Positions 27,801-31,609 of a DNA stretch of 34,390 nucleotides are shown in pieces. The notes beneath the pieces are model-generated. The model did not search any database. It had not been told where the DNA came from and saw only the letters and a list, made by a program, of their open reading frames with translations. The position numbers and the translations under genes are program-made. The stretch lies in NCBI GenBank assembly GCA_020627945.1, contig JAHDFW010000019.1:1-34390 (forward strand). Direction: 5' to 3'. Source of the stretch: Cytophagales bacterium (GTDB lineage: Bacteria; Bacteroidota; Bacteroidia; Cytophagales; JAHDFW01). The first letter of the stretch is position 1, and each line of letters starts with the position of its first letter.

Positions 27801-30234
27801 CTTGAATCTTCCCACTTAACATTGCTGCACTCATCGAATGCCCTCCAACACTGAAAAAACTATCTTCAATCCCCGGTTTTTCAATTACCAAAACTTCTTT
27901 CCAAAGTTCCGTCAGTGCTATTTCTACCTCTGTTTGCGGAGCAACATAGTTTTCACTAGTCCAACCTTGTTTAGGTTTTGGGAGAGATTTTTTATCAATC
28001 TTACCATTTGGTGTTAAAGGAAATTCATCTACATAAACAAAAAAGGAAGGAATCATGTAGTCTGGCAAATCTCCCTTAAGTTGGTCTCTTAATTCTTGAG
28101 GAGTAACTTGTTTTTCTGATATCAGATATGCTGCTAAGAAGGTGTTCTCCTCCTTGTCGGTCATATCTGTAACCACCACTTCTCTAATTCCTTCGAGCTT
28201 CAACAAGTTGTTTTCTATTTCACCGAGTTCAATACGGAAACCTCTAATTTTCACTTGGCGATCTATTCGACCCAAATACATGACATCTCCAGAAGGCAAA
28301 TACATTCCTAGGTCACCTGATCGATACATCGTGGTTCCAGACTTATGGAACGGATCATCAACGAATTTTTGAGCTGTGAGTTCGTCTCTATTAAGATATC
28401 CTCTACTGACACCAAGACCTGACACACAAATTTCCCCTGCAACACCAATTGGCTGGTGATTTAAGTTTTCATCTAAAATATGGACATCCAAAGTAGGTAT
28501 TGGTAAACCTATATTGCTTTGGTTGGAGTCAATTTCGTTCTGAGTAATTTCTTTATAAGTAACATGGACGGTTGTTTCCGTAATTCCGTACATGTTGATC
28601 AATTTAGTATTTGGATAAAAATCTTTCCAATCCTTTAACGTTGCTGGAACTAAGGCTTCTCCTCCAAAAATGACATTCCTTATCTTCAAATCATGTTGAT
28701 CTTGCTCTCTTTCTGCTTCAATCAAATTATTAAAAGCTGCAGGAGTTTGATTCAGAATGGTAACTTGTTTATCATGAATTAGCTTTCGAAATTCGGTTGG
28801 GTTTGGCGCAACATCTTTACTTACAATTACTACCTCTCCCCCATTAAGTATCGCTCCGAAAATTTCCCAAACAGAAAAGTCAAACGCATACGAATGAAAT
28901 AATGTCCACTTATCGTTTTCGTTAAAATCAAATAGGTTCTTACTATTGAAAAGTAATCGCACGACATTTCGATGCTCGATTAAAGCTCCCTTCGGTTTAC
29001 CCGTTGATCCTGAAGTATAAATGACATATGCCAATTGATTTGGGTCAACTACGGTCTCCAACAAATCATCACTTTCAAAATAACTTTGTTCATCATCCAA
29101 TAAGACCAAATTAACCGGAAGTTGGATCAATCCTTTTAGATGTGACTCCGTAATGAGTATTGAAGTTCCACTATCTTCTAAAGTAAAGTTAATTCTATCC
29201 TGAGGATGAGTAGGGTCAACAGGTAGATATGCTCCTCCTGCCTTCAATATTGCCAAAATTCCCACTATAAGACTGGGAGATCTTTCGGCCATAACACCTA
29301 CAATCGTTTCATTTTCTATTCCTAGTGATACTAATTTCTTTGCAAGTGCATCAGATTTATGATCCAATTGCTTGTAGGTCAAAGTTTGGTCACCTAAACT
29401 TACTGCAACTTGATTCGGAAATTTACTGGAAGCTTTTTTAAATAATGAAACTATACTTTCCGTTTCAGGGTAATCTACACCTGAAAGGTTAAAGTTCTTA
29501 GAAACCGCATTTTTATCAATTTCGGTAAGAACGTCCAGATCATCTATTGATGCTGCTACATTGGTAAACTGGTTAAGAACATTTCTTAAGTGAGCATTAA
29601 AGCCTTTAACAAAAGTTTCAGAAAAAGCATGTTCAGACCAAGAGTAGTCTATTTTTATTATTTCCGAATCAAAACTAAAACCAATGTTTAGCCCGGAAAA
29701 GTGGGAAGGAGTATTCTGAATATCTTCGGAGTAACAACAAATATTACTAATTCCCTGAGTATTTAGATTATCTGGAGCTGCAAGTTGAAGTGGGTAATCT
29801 TGAAATTTAAAAGAAGAAGAAACTACTTCTTTGACATGTTTTAATACATCTCGAATGGTATCCTTCCCTGATAAATCAAACAAAAGAGGTAATTGTTCTG
29901 CATTTTCATGAGGAGCATCCTTAAACGCAGGACACATGATACCAACAGGATCTTGTTGACGCAAATATTTGTGCAGCGCAATTGAAACCCCTGCCATCAA
30001 CACTACATAAATCCCAACAGGTTTACCCTGAACCATTTTGCTAATATGCTGAGATGTCGAAATTTCTAATTCCGAACTAATCGTATTTGCTCCGTCTTCA
30101 TTTTCAATATAAGATTTCAAAAGATCATCCAGTACAATTGGATGTTCAATCAGCGCAAATTGCTCCTTCCAAAAGTTCACATACGGCAAATACCTATCGG
30201 ATGTAAACTTTACGATATTAAGTTGCTTCCCCAT
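9847..30234 (-). CDS. Six-module nonribosomal peptide synthetase with terminal epimerase and thioesterase
   Basis: One 6795-aa protein that should assemble a hexapeptide on six carrier domains. Order: half-C (1-245), A1-T1, C2-A2-T2, C3-A3-T3, C4-A4-T4, C5-A5-T5, C6-A6-T6, E, TE. Phosphopantetheine serines are Ser800, 1845, 2910, 3952, 5010 and 6051. Condensation HHxxxDG motifs have their second His at 984, 2062, 3091, 4139 and 5192. All six A domains keep the YTSGSTG/YTSGTTG loop, the YG(P/I)(T/S)E motif and the C-terminal Gly-Lys. Codes read by eye give Thr, Thr, Ala/Gly, Ile-like, Asp, Asp, and the last residue should become D. The TE should release a linear or cyclic peptide. No active starter C domain, methyltransferase or oxidase domain is inside it. 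A CmlA-like hydroxylase frame lies 64 bp upstream and corA 25 bp downstream. The ATG at 30232-30234 has no clear Shine-Dalgarno. The architecture is certain; the product is a prediction. Confidence 0.97.
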   Translation of the reverse strand: MGKQLNIVKFTSDRYLPYVNFWKEQFALIEHPIVLDDLLKSYIENEDGANTISSELEISTSQHISKMVQGKPVGIYVVLMAGVSIALHKYLRQQDPVGIMCPAFKDAPHENAEQLPLLFDLSGKDTIRDVLKHVKEVVSSSFKFQDYPLQLAAPDNLNTQGISNICCYSEDIQNTPSHFSGLNIGFSFDSEIIKIDYSWSEHAFSETFVKGFNAHLRNVLNQFTNVAASIDDLDVLTEIDKNAVSKNFNLSGVDYPETESIVSLFKKASSKFPNQVAVSLGDQTLTYKQLDHKSDALAKKLVSLGIENETIVGVMAERSPSLIVGILAILKAGGAYLPVDPTHPQDRINFTLEDSGTSILITESHLKGLIQLPVNLVLLDDEQSYFESDDLLETVVDPNQLAYVIYTSGSTGKPKGALIEHRNVVRLLFNSKNLFDFNENDKWTLFHSYAFDFSVWEIFGAILNGGEVVIVSKDVAPNPTEFRKLIHDKQVTILNQTPAAFNNLIEAEREQDQHDLKIRNVIFGGEALVPATLKDWKDFYPNTKLINMYGITETTVHVTYKEITQNEIDSNQSNIGLPIPTLDVHILDENLNHQPIGVAGEICVSGLGVSRGYLNRDELTAQKFVDDPFHKSGTTMYRSGDLGMYLPSGDVMYLGRIDRQVKIRGFRIELGEIENNLLKLEGIREVVVTDMTDKEENTFLAAYLISEKQVTPQELRDQLKGDLPDYMIPSFFVYVDEFPLTPNGKIDKKSLPKPKQGWTSENYVAPQTEVEIALTELWKEVLVIEKPGIEDSFFSVGGHSMSAAMLSGKIQAQFGVQFSLRDIYTVPTIVLQAKLIESRKNDDQIIEQIEPVEEKEYYPLSSAQKRMFVIEQFGNISTTYNLPFFFQLPKHVENDKVVGALQKLVDRHESLRTSFHLIDGNPVQKVHQDVILDVKTFSVKPDELVKSQTEFVQPFDLSQAPLIRAEIVEYDSNGSRMLMVDMHHIISDGVSSGIMIDEFTQILAGETLDKLRIQFRDFASWQHRQLDSGAFKEQKEYWLTQFADEPVLNFPTDFARPSTMDFNGGATYFQWTNERMVQLRELAAQHKTTAFNVLLSTFKLLLARYSSQQDIVVGIPDAARHLAGTDALIGMFVNTLPVRSFPESEKTFIDYLGEVEQSVLEAHENQDYPFEDLLDELNVSRDTSRNPLFDVVFNYQRKEGNHLPTVDEDEDRYEATTAKFDLTFSMIHSGDQLHCRVEFRTSLFKKETVRSIINHYEHLVDQILKTPTGVLSKIELATSEEQDAILDLQNKNLSSYDTQATISGVFQKMATQYPDNIAVQCEGKTITYSELDHRSSNLAIELGSSGVKQEDIVAIMLDRGIDSMISIIGVLKAGATYLPIDHNFPEERQTYMLEDSGAKAVITKSSISVPVVADLKITYLDQLDLNVSSYDFSILPKVEPEQVAYIIYTSGTTGNPKGVMVEHRNVIQLLHAEQTDFKFLSTDIWTWFHSYTFDFSVWEMYGALLYGGKLLVVPKPVAQDPNKFLELIGDEKVSVLNQTPTAFNNLSSIAVNHKYDLKKLRYVIFGGEALHPANLKSWHSKFPHVALINMFGITETTVHVTFKQITQTEIDSNQSNIGVPIPTLRTHIMDENLRILPVGVPGELCVSGHGVARGYLNKPEITAERFVAHPYFEGERLYRSGDLARMLPNGEMEYLGRIDHQVKIRGHRIELGEIESTLLKVDGLREVAVIPFKSESGDVSLCAYYTESYSLDTEILREHLQNVLPEYMVPSYYVYLESMPLTVNGKLNRKALPDPRLSVVDEGEEIVLASTEEEHILVEIWSEVLGLEQDKIDIDTSFFNLGGDSIKAIRVIAGIKNALGIKLGIADIFKSNTIRMLAKSLDNTNTSDDKGTSNVKEHLDAIWNEVKEVQSNKPSSELTNVVDAFPMSDIQQGMLYYTLKMPESGIYHDQIVHYLKDDQGIDQDALFEAVKLMTVKHEILRTSFTFDKFSEPIQLIHDQQFVEIGYNVISDQSKEEQEIQIRSFLDNDLKDPFKIEVGQVLWRLELFELSNNHLCAAFICHHAIIDGWSDASLMTELASTYYKIRGNKTELSVLPTLKSSYKDYVIEQLEVKNSEDVKEWWANNLENYQRLELPSNRSNNKDGFIIADFLGKDLKQEIDHLAEKYDTTNRTIYFTAFSLAINTITYQNNFVLGLVENGRPAVEDGDKILGCFLNTVPVSVQIGQLDSYQDVIIRNNELLKDLKSYGRLPLIDIAQSVGISSNITNPLFDVFFNFVDFHVYDEVESDQKEVSEKTISVGGNIRTNTSFNFTINNTGRNASATLECGGQYMSKETGKLFLKVYRNILSQLISSPEVRINTADVIPVEEKTYLFEELNNNNVELAEVNVPQLVDLKLAEFADKVCLKFEDREINGIEVLERSNQVANYLKQKGIGRGDIVAVAMHRSEQMIFTLLGVLKSGAAYVPVDPKYPAERIEYMLSDSHSNLVITDSIDLIPDQFAEKRVFAESDWLDQVSTEPIAYDIELSDKAYIIYTSGSTGKPKGVVIGHSSMSAFVQWANVEFDSVPFDTVFGVTSFSFDLSIFEIFYTLQSGRALRLLKSALEIPDYIEVESKILINTVPSVIGELQELNTNFDNVVAINMAGEPIPLSVKQALDYSEIQVRNLYGPSEDTTYSTFVHYQEYTEVNTIGKPISNTQVYVLDGNQQPVLPGVVGELCLAGKGLAQGYLNRATLTSEKFIPNPFGLGKLYRTGDLTCWLENKDLEYIGRVDDQVKIRGFRIELGEIETRLIEIEDITDAVVLDVESTANDKTLCAFLIGNSSINEEEIKSSLGIVLPDYMVPPLMIQLEDFPRTPNGKIDKKALRGMQTNSLTASEFEAPKTETEIELAELWKLILKRAEIGRNDNFFEIGGHSLKATVMQARVLQNFEVTLTLSELFELRTLKNISERIDTADRTSYEGITKAPQQQYYPPSSAQRRMYILNQFEGVKGTYNLPYISKITGGLDPERMKYSFEQLVERHECLRTRFIMVDGELVTEIIEDFELDFEYYETTEELAREDSKSFVRKFELDQAPLIRVKLAKIGEDEYLFMQDLHHIISDGVSLSVLVEEFFKIYEDQPLPQISLQYKDFSYWQDNYLKQGGFDKERSFWLKEFEGEIPLLNMPTDFPRPSLKSFDGANISFNLDSEVSNSLEALAKKHNTTLYVIILAIYNVTLARFCRQEDVVVGTPLAGRNHPDLLRTVGMFVNMLPLRNYPKSDDSIAAFIDQVKTNTVSAFDHQEFQYDELVELLDVGREVGRNPLFDTTFTWQNYEVGEGEAKESDIKFEAQKATNPISKFDFNLEAFRVSNGIFGTITYSTTLFKSQTFDSFIQCFVEIAHLFIADTNAKLGQLQLLSEKDHNYFVDEVNNNATKFDRSSTLQGFIQHQAAQNPNNTAVSYNGATISYQELNDKANQLAHHLIATYEVQQGDRVALVLDTSLEMIISILGVIKAGAAYVPIDPAYPQARVSYMVSDSDAKVIVTHSEKMFELIEYGKPLFMVDLELDTLEQPTTNVENQISSETAAYMIYTSGSTGKPKGVLVSHKTVARLLVDANYLRILPTDVMLQTANYSFDGSVFNIFGPLLNGGTVALIDKSDLVDIIQLVQVVKREKVSVLFMTTALFNTFVETDLESMKGLRKITFGGEKASYSHVKKAFEFLGPDVMINLYGPTEGGAYATYYAIDNLEDDDKVIPIGKPIDNTRVYILNESLQLQPEGIVGEMYVSGEAVAIGYYNKPELTAQAFVKDPFVEGQVMYKTGDLARWLPGGNIEFFDRADEQVKIRGYRIELGEIENALLEMPSCSQAIVLALQDDDGAKFLSAYLTTDKLLETGDIKKALGSKIPEYMIPAYFTIMGELPLTANGKVDRKALPSPKLDTIQVSEMVAPETETEEIILGYWKEILGMESIGVTDNFFEIGGQSLKATRIIARIAKDLNAEIGMTDVFSNTTVRAMSKLVEERTKDDFTHIKSLEKQEYYDLSHAQRRLWVIDQIQEGGVAYNMPLSFQIKGQFKEHSFIRALKALVRRHETLRTRFVLVDDEPKQKIEDNVELSISQHDFSQESDGAQKARDLFRKDAQTSFDLAAGPLFRVILVKIAEDSYLFHSNMHHIISDGWSLQVMFKEVMQLYYSYAKDLDSPLAEIRIQYKDFAAWQNQLLDEDSSNQHRDYWHQKLGGTLEVLQIPSDRRRPAVRTQNGDQVNVSFDPMISEMLKQASADYGVSLFVVLQACTKILLHKYSGQNDIVVGTSIAGRSHSDLEEQIGFYVNALVLRDIIEGEDSFLDVLDKVKHTTAEAYDHQIYPYDSLVDELNIDRDVSRNPIFDIMITMNDFELEGSSDPNSEIQKQPEGNLSIAPLASGGVTSKFDITFAYSSQADSISLGIVYNTDIYDKERIEYLKDMFNVLIPQLLIGNEVSIKDFQAISMDQVDQLLALSPKVEPTKINDTVVSRFSNLSNEVSSKMAVKDENAALTFKELEERSNQIARFIGTQELGQNNIVALSVDRSVDMISGILGILKSGAAFLPIDSKLPSERINYMLKDSGCKLMLSNIESDQIDIGETQRVLLSDSRIQSLDTGSFETNVSSDDLAYIIYTSGTTGNPKGVMVEHGNLINYIDWFTNEVNIEQDDSTILLHSFGFDGSFTNIFGALLNGNTFHITTQDTMLDAAQLLEYLRTNNVTYAKVTPSYLNSIVDSQYFVQEGFSNSLRFLMIGGEEIRLADVDKIWNRNPELSIMNHYGPTETTIGSVFKNLDKSEFNKYVKNPVIGKAVGSTQLLILDDNLQLVPFGSIGELCIAGAGVTRGYLGREELTNQQFVDSEYTNEKLYKTGDLASWDFNGEIQFHGRKDEQVKIRGYRVELGEIKAVLESHETVSSAVLTVFDQDKLVAYLVGDKIDVSELKAHSNELLAEYMRPAFYVQVDEIPLTTNGKTNYKALPNPVNITIEDDQSTPTTELEHELARIWSSVLGVEKIGINSSFFELGGHSLSAAKMTAIVHRDLNKKLKLQEVFRQPTIKQLALVLDENQTDEYSGITRIEDKEYYELSAAQNRLFVLDKFNPDSTQYNMPMLLRLEGTVDITKLQEAFRALIARHESLRTSFFLKEGNPVQQVHSSIEFSLDVLEVAPEEVTNTFEEFVRPFNLGHDSLIRALLIRISGEEQFAIALDLHHIITDGISNQMLRRDFMHLYAGNNLAPLRLQYKDFAAWQNKWLDSEKNESYEQFWLKRFEDHIPLLNLPTDYPRPRVQQFEGDSYVGTLNKEQTHKLRNLAIHLDTTSFNVMLAAYYILLSKYSGQSDLVVGIPVSGRSHADLEDIVGMFVNTLAIRNQPDSDKNLVDFIMEVSQGMIESIDHQDFPFERLVDILNVTRDASRNPLFDVVFSHQVRRTKEINSSSGETNVSASVQASGLKQVKFDFSLGVMELNDNVVLSFNYSSALFTEATVQKMSNHYVRILDTIFDNHELSIGDIQVLNNDEIDQIVELGRSEVYDFDQRTVVEMLEEHVKLNPGQIAVVADDATLSYMQLSGKVDQLAKTLKKEGVVKGDTVALHLPRTSDLIVGILGVLKLGGVFLPMDHKLPEVRKRFMLDDAKVKILVEHTETLFEEDLEITRVNLGLELEEQDSELSSICKVESKDSAYIIYTSGSTGQPKGVLVNHANLINYINWFSKEVNINREDSTILLHSFGFDGSFTNIFGALFNGNTLHITSQDVMLDPGKLLSYMKDHRVTYAKVTPSFLNTIVDSIHFDKNGFSEALRFLMIGGEEIRLSDVERIWSKNPDLRIMNHYGPTETTIGSIFKNLDRETWQEYVKQPVIGRPITNTQLLILDEQDNPVPLGVSGELCIAGAGVASGYLGREDLTERQFIWHEMAQGRLYKTGDLASWDLDGNVHFLGRKDDQIKIRGYRVELGEIKAAIETYKHVSIAVLTFFEGDKLAAYLVGEDLNVNEIKNYIQTVLPEYMRPSFYVVVDEIPLNASGKIDYNKLPNPILETVNEDLSEPVTEFETRLVELWCEVLGVDKVGVNTSFFELGGDSIKAIKLNALLLKENYKLELNLLYQYQTIRQLAPQITSAIADIDQTEAEGIVSLTPIQKRFFSSNKQHNYFNQAVALETSEKFNFQQYQTAIQQILRHHDVLRMGYVHQDDNLVQYYRSVKDFDFDLIQEIDLTTVETENINNEIRTFCDEVHASFDVYNGPLIKILLFRNSVKDYVVFVAHHLVIDTVSWRILLEDFNILMGQLHDDKTLKLQNKTHSYQFWAKSLETYAEDKNLLNEIESWGAIDLVADQRIPFNEIKDPATRTFHKVSFGLDKKFTQSLLRETSSKYQVQINELLLCALGMAVQSTWNEINTPSVMLEGHGRENVTGQIEVSRTVGWFTSIYPVLLSVIPENYVANVSSIKKFLSSIRNKGVGFGVLKYLTNKLGANEYQPQIQFNYLGQVDQKMSKHKKAADSDSNFFQLSGIPVGTAVPVENQGEYLLNVSAIIINEKLSFSVAYCEQELQENVVSDFLSAVKMHLINLIHNAELIDASNLEQQDENQEDTLFALEQIITTPVFKLRAEENNRKGSIFLFPPAIGFSMVYQGFAKHMDGYDVYGVNFLEDDNRMERYVEEIRNIVGDQSMIFAGHSGGGNLAFQTAKTIEAHGMCVTDIIMLDSVREIEMKQLTSEQIQSKLDRFVSEEEGHVSHQLLKTKAERDRVRRVVAKYQEHTSVAVDQGMIAANIHMILSTQDWEEGRKRKESWQEHTLGEFHIQQGQGDHPYMLQGEHLIKNIELVKGILDKI
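9850..10527 (-). other. NRPS terminal thioesterase (residues about 6570-6795)
   Basis: An alpha/beta hydrolase domain that ends synthesis by hydrolysis or cyclisation. GHSGGG contains nucleophile Ser6641, MLDSVR supplies the likely Asp6668, and GQGDHPYML the likely His6772, a complete catalytic triad. The chain carries Thr hydroxyls that could act as nucleophiles for lactone formation, but the sequence does not tell hydrolysis from cyclisation. Confidence 0.9.
10600..11937 (-). other. NRPS epimerisation domain (residues about 6100-6545)
   Basis: The domain begins VSLTPIQKRFF. It has HHLVIDTVSWRIL (second His 6233), then EGHGRE, TVGWFTSIYPVLL and FNYLGQ, the standard epimerase motif series, including the Glu-Gly-His-Gly-Arg-Glu catalytic region. 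It should convert the last residue (predicted Asp) from L to D while attached to carrier 6, before release. Confidence 0.93.
11980..15072 (-). other. NRPS module 6: C-A(Asp)-T
   Basis: C6 begins YYELSAAQNRLF with HHIITDG (second His 5192). A6 (anchor Asp5707) gives exactly the same code as A5, D-G-T-K-M-G-H-I-G-K, so aspartate. Long stretches around the pocket are almost identical to A5 in protein, but the DNA differs at many silent sites. The carrier motif is GGDS (Ser6051), as expected for a carrier feeding the epimerisation domain that follows. Confidence 0.84.
15100..18237 (-). other. NRPS module 5: C-A(Asp)-T
   Basis: C5 begins YYDLSHAQRRLW with HHIISDGWS (second His 4139). A5 (anchor Asp4666) has FDGSFTNIFG, AKVTPS, LMIGGEE and NHYGPTETTIGS, giving D-G-T-K-M-G-H-I-G-K. 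Lys at the fourth place plus His-Ile-Gly matches the aspartate code DLTKVGHIGK at eight of ten places, so Asp is predicted. Carrier motif GGHS, Ser5010. Confidence 0.82.
18280..21372 (-). other. NRPS module 4: C-A(uncertain, Ile-like)-T
   Basis: C4 begins YYPPSSAQRRM with HHIISDG (second His 3091). A4 (anchor Asp3607) has FDGSVFNIFG, LFMTTALF, ITFGGE and NLYGPTEGGAY, giving D-G-F-F-T-G-L-A-Y-K. This agrees at seven of ten places with the code I recall for isoleucine in bacitracin synthetase (DGFFLGVVYK). A branched aliphatic residue is the best guess, but the Thr, Leu and Ala differences leave it open. The carrier motif is GGQS with Ser3952. Confidence 0.7.
21400..24522 (-). other. NRPS module 3: C-A(Ala or Gly)-T, with a divergent C domain
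   Basis: C3 differs from all other C domains here. It begins FPMSDIQQGMLYYTL, with HHAIIDGWS (second His 2062), like domains that accept a D-configured donor. I do not see the extra HH(I/L)xxxxGD motif of dual epimerising C domains. A3 (anchor Asp2577) has FDLSIFEIF, INTVPS, NMAGEP and NLYGPSEDTTYS, giving D-L-F-N-N-A-L-T-Y-K. From memory this code is that of the alanine domain of microcystin synthetase McyA, so Ala or Gly is the best call. Carrier motif GGHS, Ser2910. Confidence 0.75.
24595..27702 (-). other. NRPS module 2: C-A(Thr)-T
   Basis: C2 begins YYPLSSAQKRM and has HHIISDG (second His 984), the L-donor style. A2 (anchor Asp1494) again reads D-F-W-N-I-G-M-V-H-K, so threonine. The ITETTVHVTFKQITQTEIDSNQ region is nearly the same as in A1, suggesting that the two A domains are related by duplication. 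The carrier motif is GGDS (Ser1845) rather than GGHS. GGDS is usual before an epimerase or before C domains of a different class, and the next C domain does differ. Confidence 0.86.
27730..29457 (-). other. NRPS module 1: A(Thr)-T
   Basis: Loading module. The A4 region FDFSVWEIFG begins with Asp452, the residue that holds the amino group of the substrate. The pocket residues read D-F-W-N-I-G-M-V-H-K: FDFSVW gives DFW, LNQTP gives N, VIFGGE gives I and G, and NMYGITETTVH gives M, V and H. This is the standard threonine code. The carrier domain has FFSVGGHS with Ser800. The A10 motif NGKIDKKSLP gives the catalytic Lys. Confidence 0.88.
29500..30234 (-). other. NRPS N-terminal half-condensation domain (residues about 1-245)
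   Basis: This segment matches only the C-terminal lobe of a condensation domain. VGIYVVLMAGVSIALHKYL followed by DPVGIMCP corresponds to the usual 'LLARYSGQ-DIVVGTP' region. FQDYPLQ corresponds to the 'HQDLPFE' motif, and IDDLDVLTE is the usual lead into the A domain. The N-terminal lobe with the catalytic HHxxxDG is missing, so it cannot form a peptide bond. It sits before a loading module and is probably structural. This argues for initiation with a free Thr rather than an acyl group. Confidence 0.75.
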
Positions 30235-30267
30235 GTTTCAAGAGGTTCCCGGCCTCGTTTAATATTA

Positions 30268-30279
30268 TAGTTTAGTTTA
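30268..30279 (-). repeat. Leader copy 1 of a 12-bp repeat shared by the NRPS and hydroxylase genes
   Basis: Minus-strand taaactaaacta lies in the 64-bp gap between the hydroxylase stop and the NRPS ATG, 33 nt before the ATG. The same 12 bases stand 4 nt before the hydroxylase ATG (31911-31922). It is low complexity, so chance is possible. Confidence 0.35.
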
Positions 30280-30298
30280 GTCTTGGCGATTGTGGAGG

Positions 30299-31513
30299 TT
30301 AATTCTCCTGTAGAACTTCCTTTCCAGAAAGAATCTCTTTTTGTCCAAATAACCTTTCCGCCACGATTCCTTGTCCCTTGCAATCTTCCAACAAGTTATT
30401 GGATTGAATAATTGGATTAGACTCGTCTGTGTAAATAACGCTAGTAAGGTATTTTACCCAAGGTTCTTGCCCCATAGCGTAAACATACACTTCTTTACAA
30501 TTGAAACGTTTTACAATATCAATTCCAGCCGAGTAATTAGAACCTGAAAGTCGTCTAGTCTGATCTTTATCACGATCAATTTTGAAATAGGACCCGTAAA
30601 CCCAACTGATTGGTGCTCCATCACATTCCATTCCAAGGAACAGTACGTCAATGTCTCCATGAATATCGTGAACGTGTTTATAAAGTTGAGGTTCTATGTT
30701 ATTGGAATCGGCAAGACACATCACCTTATAACCAGCAATATTGATTAGATAACCTAACTTACTATACACGTCTAGATCTCCATGTTCTCCATAAAATGGG
30801 AAACAGCTAATTTTCCCTCCTGGAATTGGAAGATCTTCCATTTGATCCATTTCAATTACATTTTCAAAACCTATGTTTCGAAGCATCAACTTTAGGCTTG
30901 GATCTACAATCACTCCACTTCTATTACGAGGGAAAACTACGTTCTTAATCTTATGTCTCAAATGAAGCATGGTCTCCAACAAGATGTGATCCTGATGATT
31001 ATGTGTGATTATAGCGTAGTCTATAGTTTCTGGAAGATCTGCAATAGTCTGACGACGAGTTTCCGAATCATATTGATAACTGATGCATGGGTCTACTAGA
31101 ATGTTCATATCCTTCGTTTCGATTAGGATACACGCATGTCCAAAATATCTGGTTCTGATAAAATCCCCTTCGTATTTATCGTAGATCCTTGGAGATTCTT
31201 CCGTAAAGAAACTTGCAAACAACTCCTGATCTTTTTCTGGAATTCCTAAAAGCTCCGTGATGTATGACAATTTCTGAGGAACGCGCTGCATCTTAAACAA
31301 TTCATCCAGTGCCTCAGACTTGAAAGGAATATTGAGCAGAACTTTATCCTCTTCTTCTAATCTCGGTGTACTGAAAACAAATGGTCTTTCATCATCGTGC
31401 AATAATTGCATATGAAACCCTTGAATACTTGTATCATAGTACTTACTGTGATACAGTAAAGCTTCCTGAATACGAATCGAAGGCTGATTATTTTCGTTAT
31501 AAACTAATTCCAC
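30299..31513 (-). CDS. CmlA-like diiron beta-hydroxylase, C-terminal part with metallo-beta-lactamase-fold catalytic domain
   Basis: A 404-aa frame beginning with GTG. From about residue 120 it is a metallo-beta-lactamase-fold domain. It carries THNHQDH (H171, H173, D175, H176), a Glu in YGEHGDLD (E243) and an Asp in CLADSNN (D269). This matches CmlA, the diiron oxygenase that hydroxylates the beta carbon of an aminoacyl-carrier substrate in chloramphenicol synthesis. If the separated N-terminal part is placed in front in the same frame, these residues become 302, 304, 306, 307, 374 and 400. That is a constant three less than the CmlA ligands I recall (305, 307, 309, 310, 377, 403). The frame continues upstream of the GTG with LYEKVPDALKGY before meeting TAA, so the GTG is probably not the ancestral start. 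AAAGGA just before the GTG could permit restart. The gene precedes the NRPS by 64 bp. Confidence 0.85.
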   Translation of the reverse strand: MELVYNENNQPSIRIQEALLYHSKYYDTSIQGFHMQLLHDDERPFVFSTPRLEEEDKVLLNIPFKSEALDELFKMQRVPQKLSYITELLGIPEKDQELFASFFTEESPRIYDKYEGDFIRTRYFGHACILIETKDMNILVDPCISYQYDSETRRQTIADLPETIDYAIITHNHQDHILLETMLHLRHKIKNVVFPRNRSGVIVDPSLKLMLRNIGFENVIEMDQMEDLPIPGGKISCFPFYGEHGDLDVYSKLGYLINIAGYKVMCLADSNNIEPQLYKHVHDIHGDIDVLFLGMECDGAPISWVYGSYFKIDRDKDQTRRLSGSNYSAGIDIVKRFNCKEVYVYAMGQEPWVKYLTSVIYTDESNPIIQSNNLLEDCKGQGIVAERLFGQKEILSGKEVLQEN

Positions 31514-31609
31514 ATATCCTTTAAGGGCATCAGGAACTTTTTCATACAGTTATATCATCTAATATCCTTTTGCTTCCTCAAGCAAGAGATTATTCAGAGC
31601 CTAATATCA
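31514..31609 (-). pseudogene. Disrupted junction inside the CmlA-like gene: four in-frame stops
   Basis: The 99-codon and 404-codon frames are in the same phase. The gap plus the first stop is exactly 32 codons, and it contains TGA (31607-31609), TAG (31601-31603), TAG (31559-31561) and TAA (31550-31552). Between stops two and three the frame reads ALNNLLLEEAKGY, and after stop four LYEKVPDALKGY, both plausible protein. The other two frames are closed as well (31594-31596 and 31555-31557; 31590-31592 and 31578-31580). A single point change or a single frameshift cannot restore the gene; two compensating indel pairs could. Both damaged clusters contain gatattag. The cause may be gene decay, assembly error, or a true split. 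Confidence 0.7.

Noticed and set aside
30241-30256. gagg...cctc inverted repeat in the NRPS leader
   Set aside because: Only a 4-bp stem with a 7-nt loop; too weak to call a terminator or regulator.
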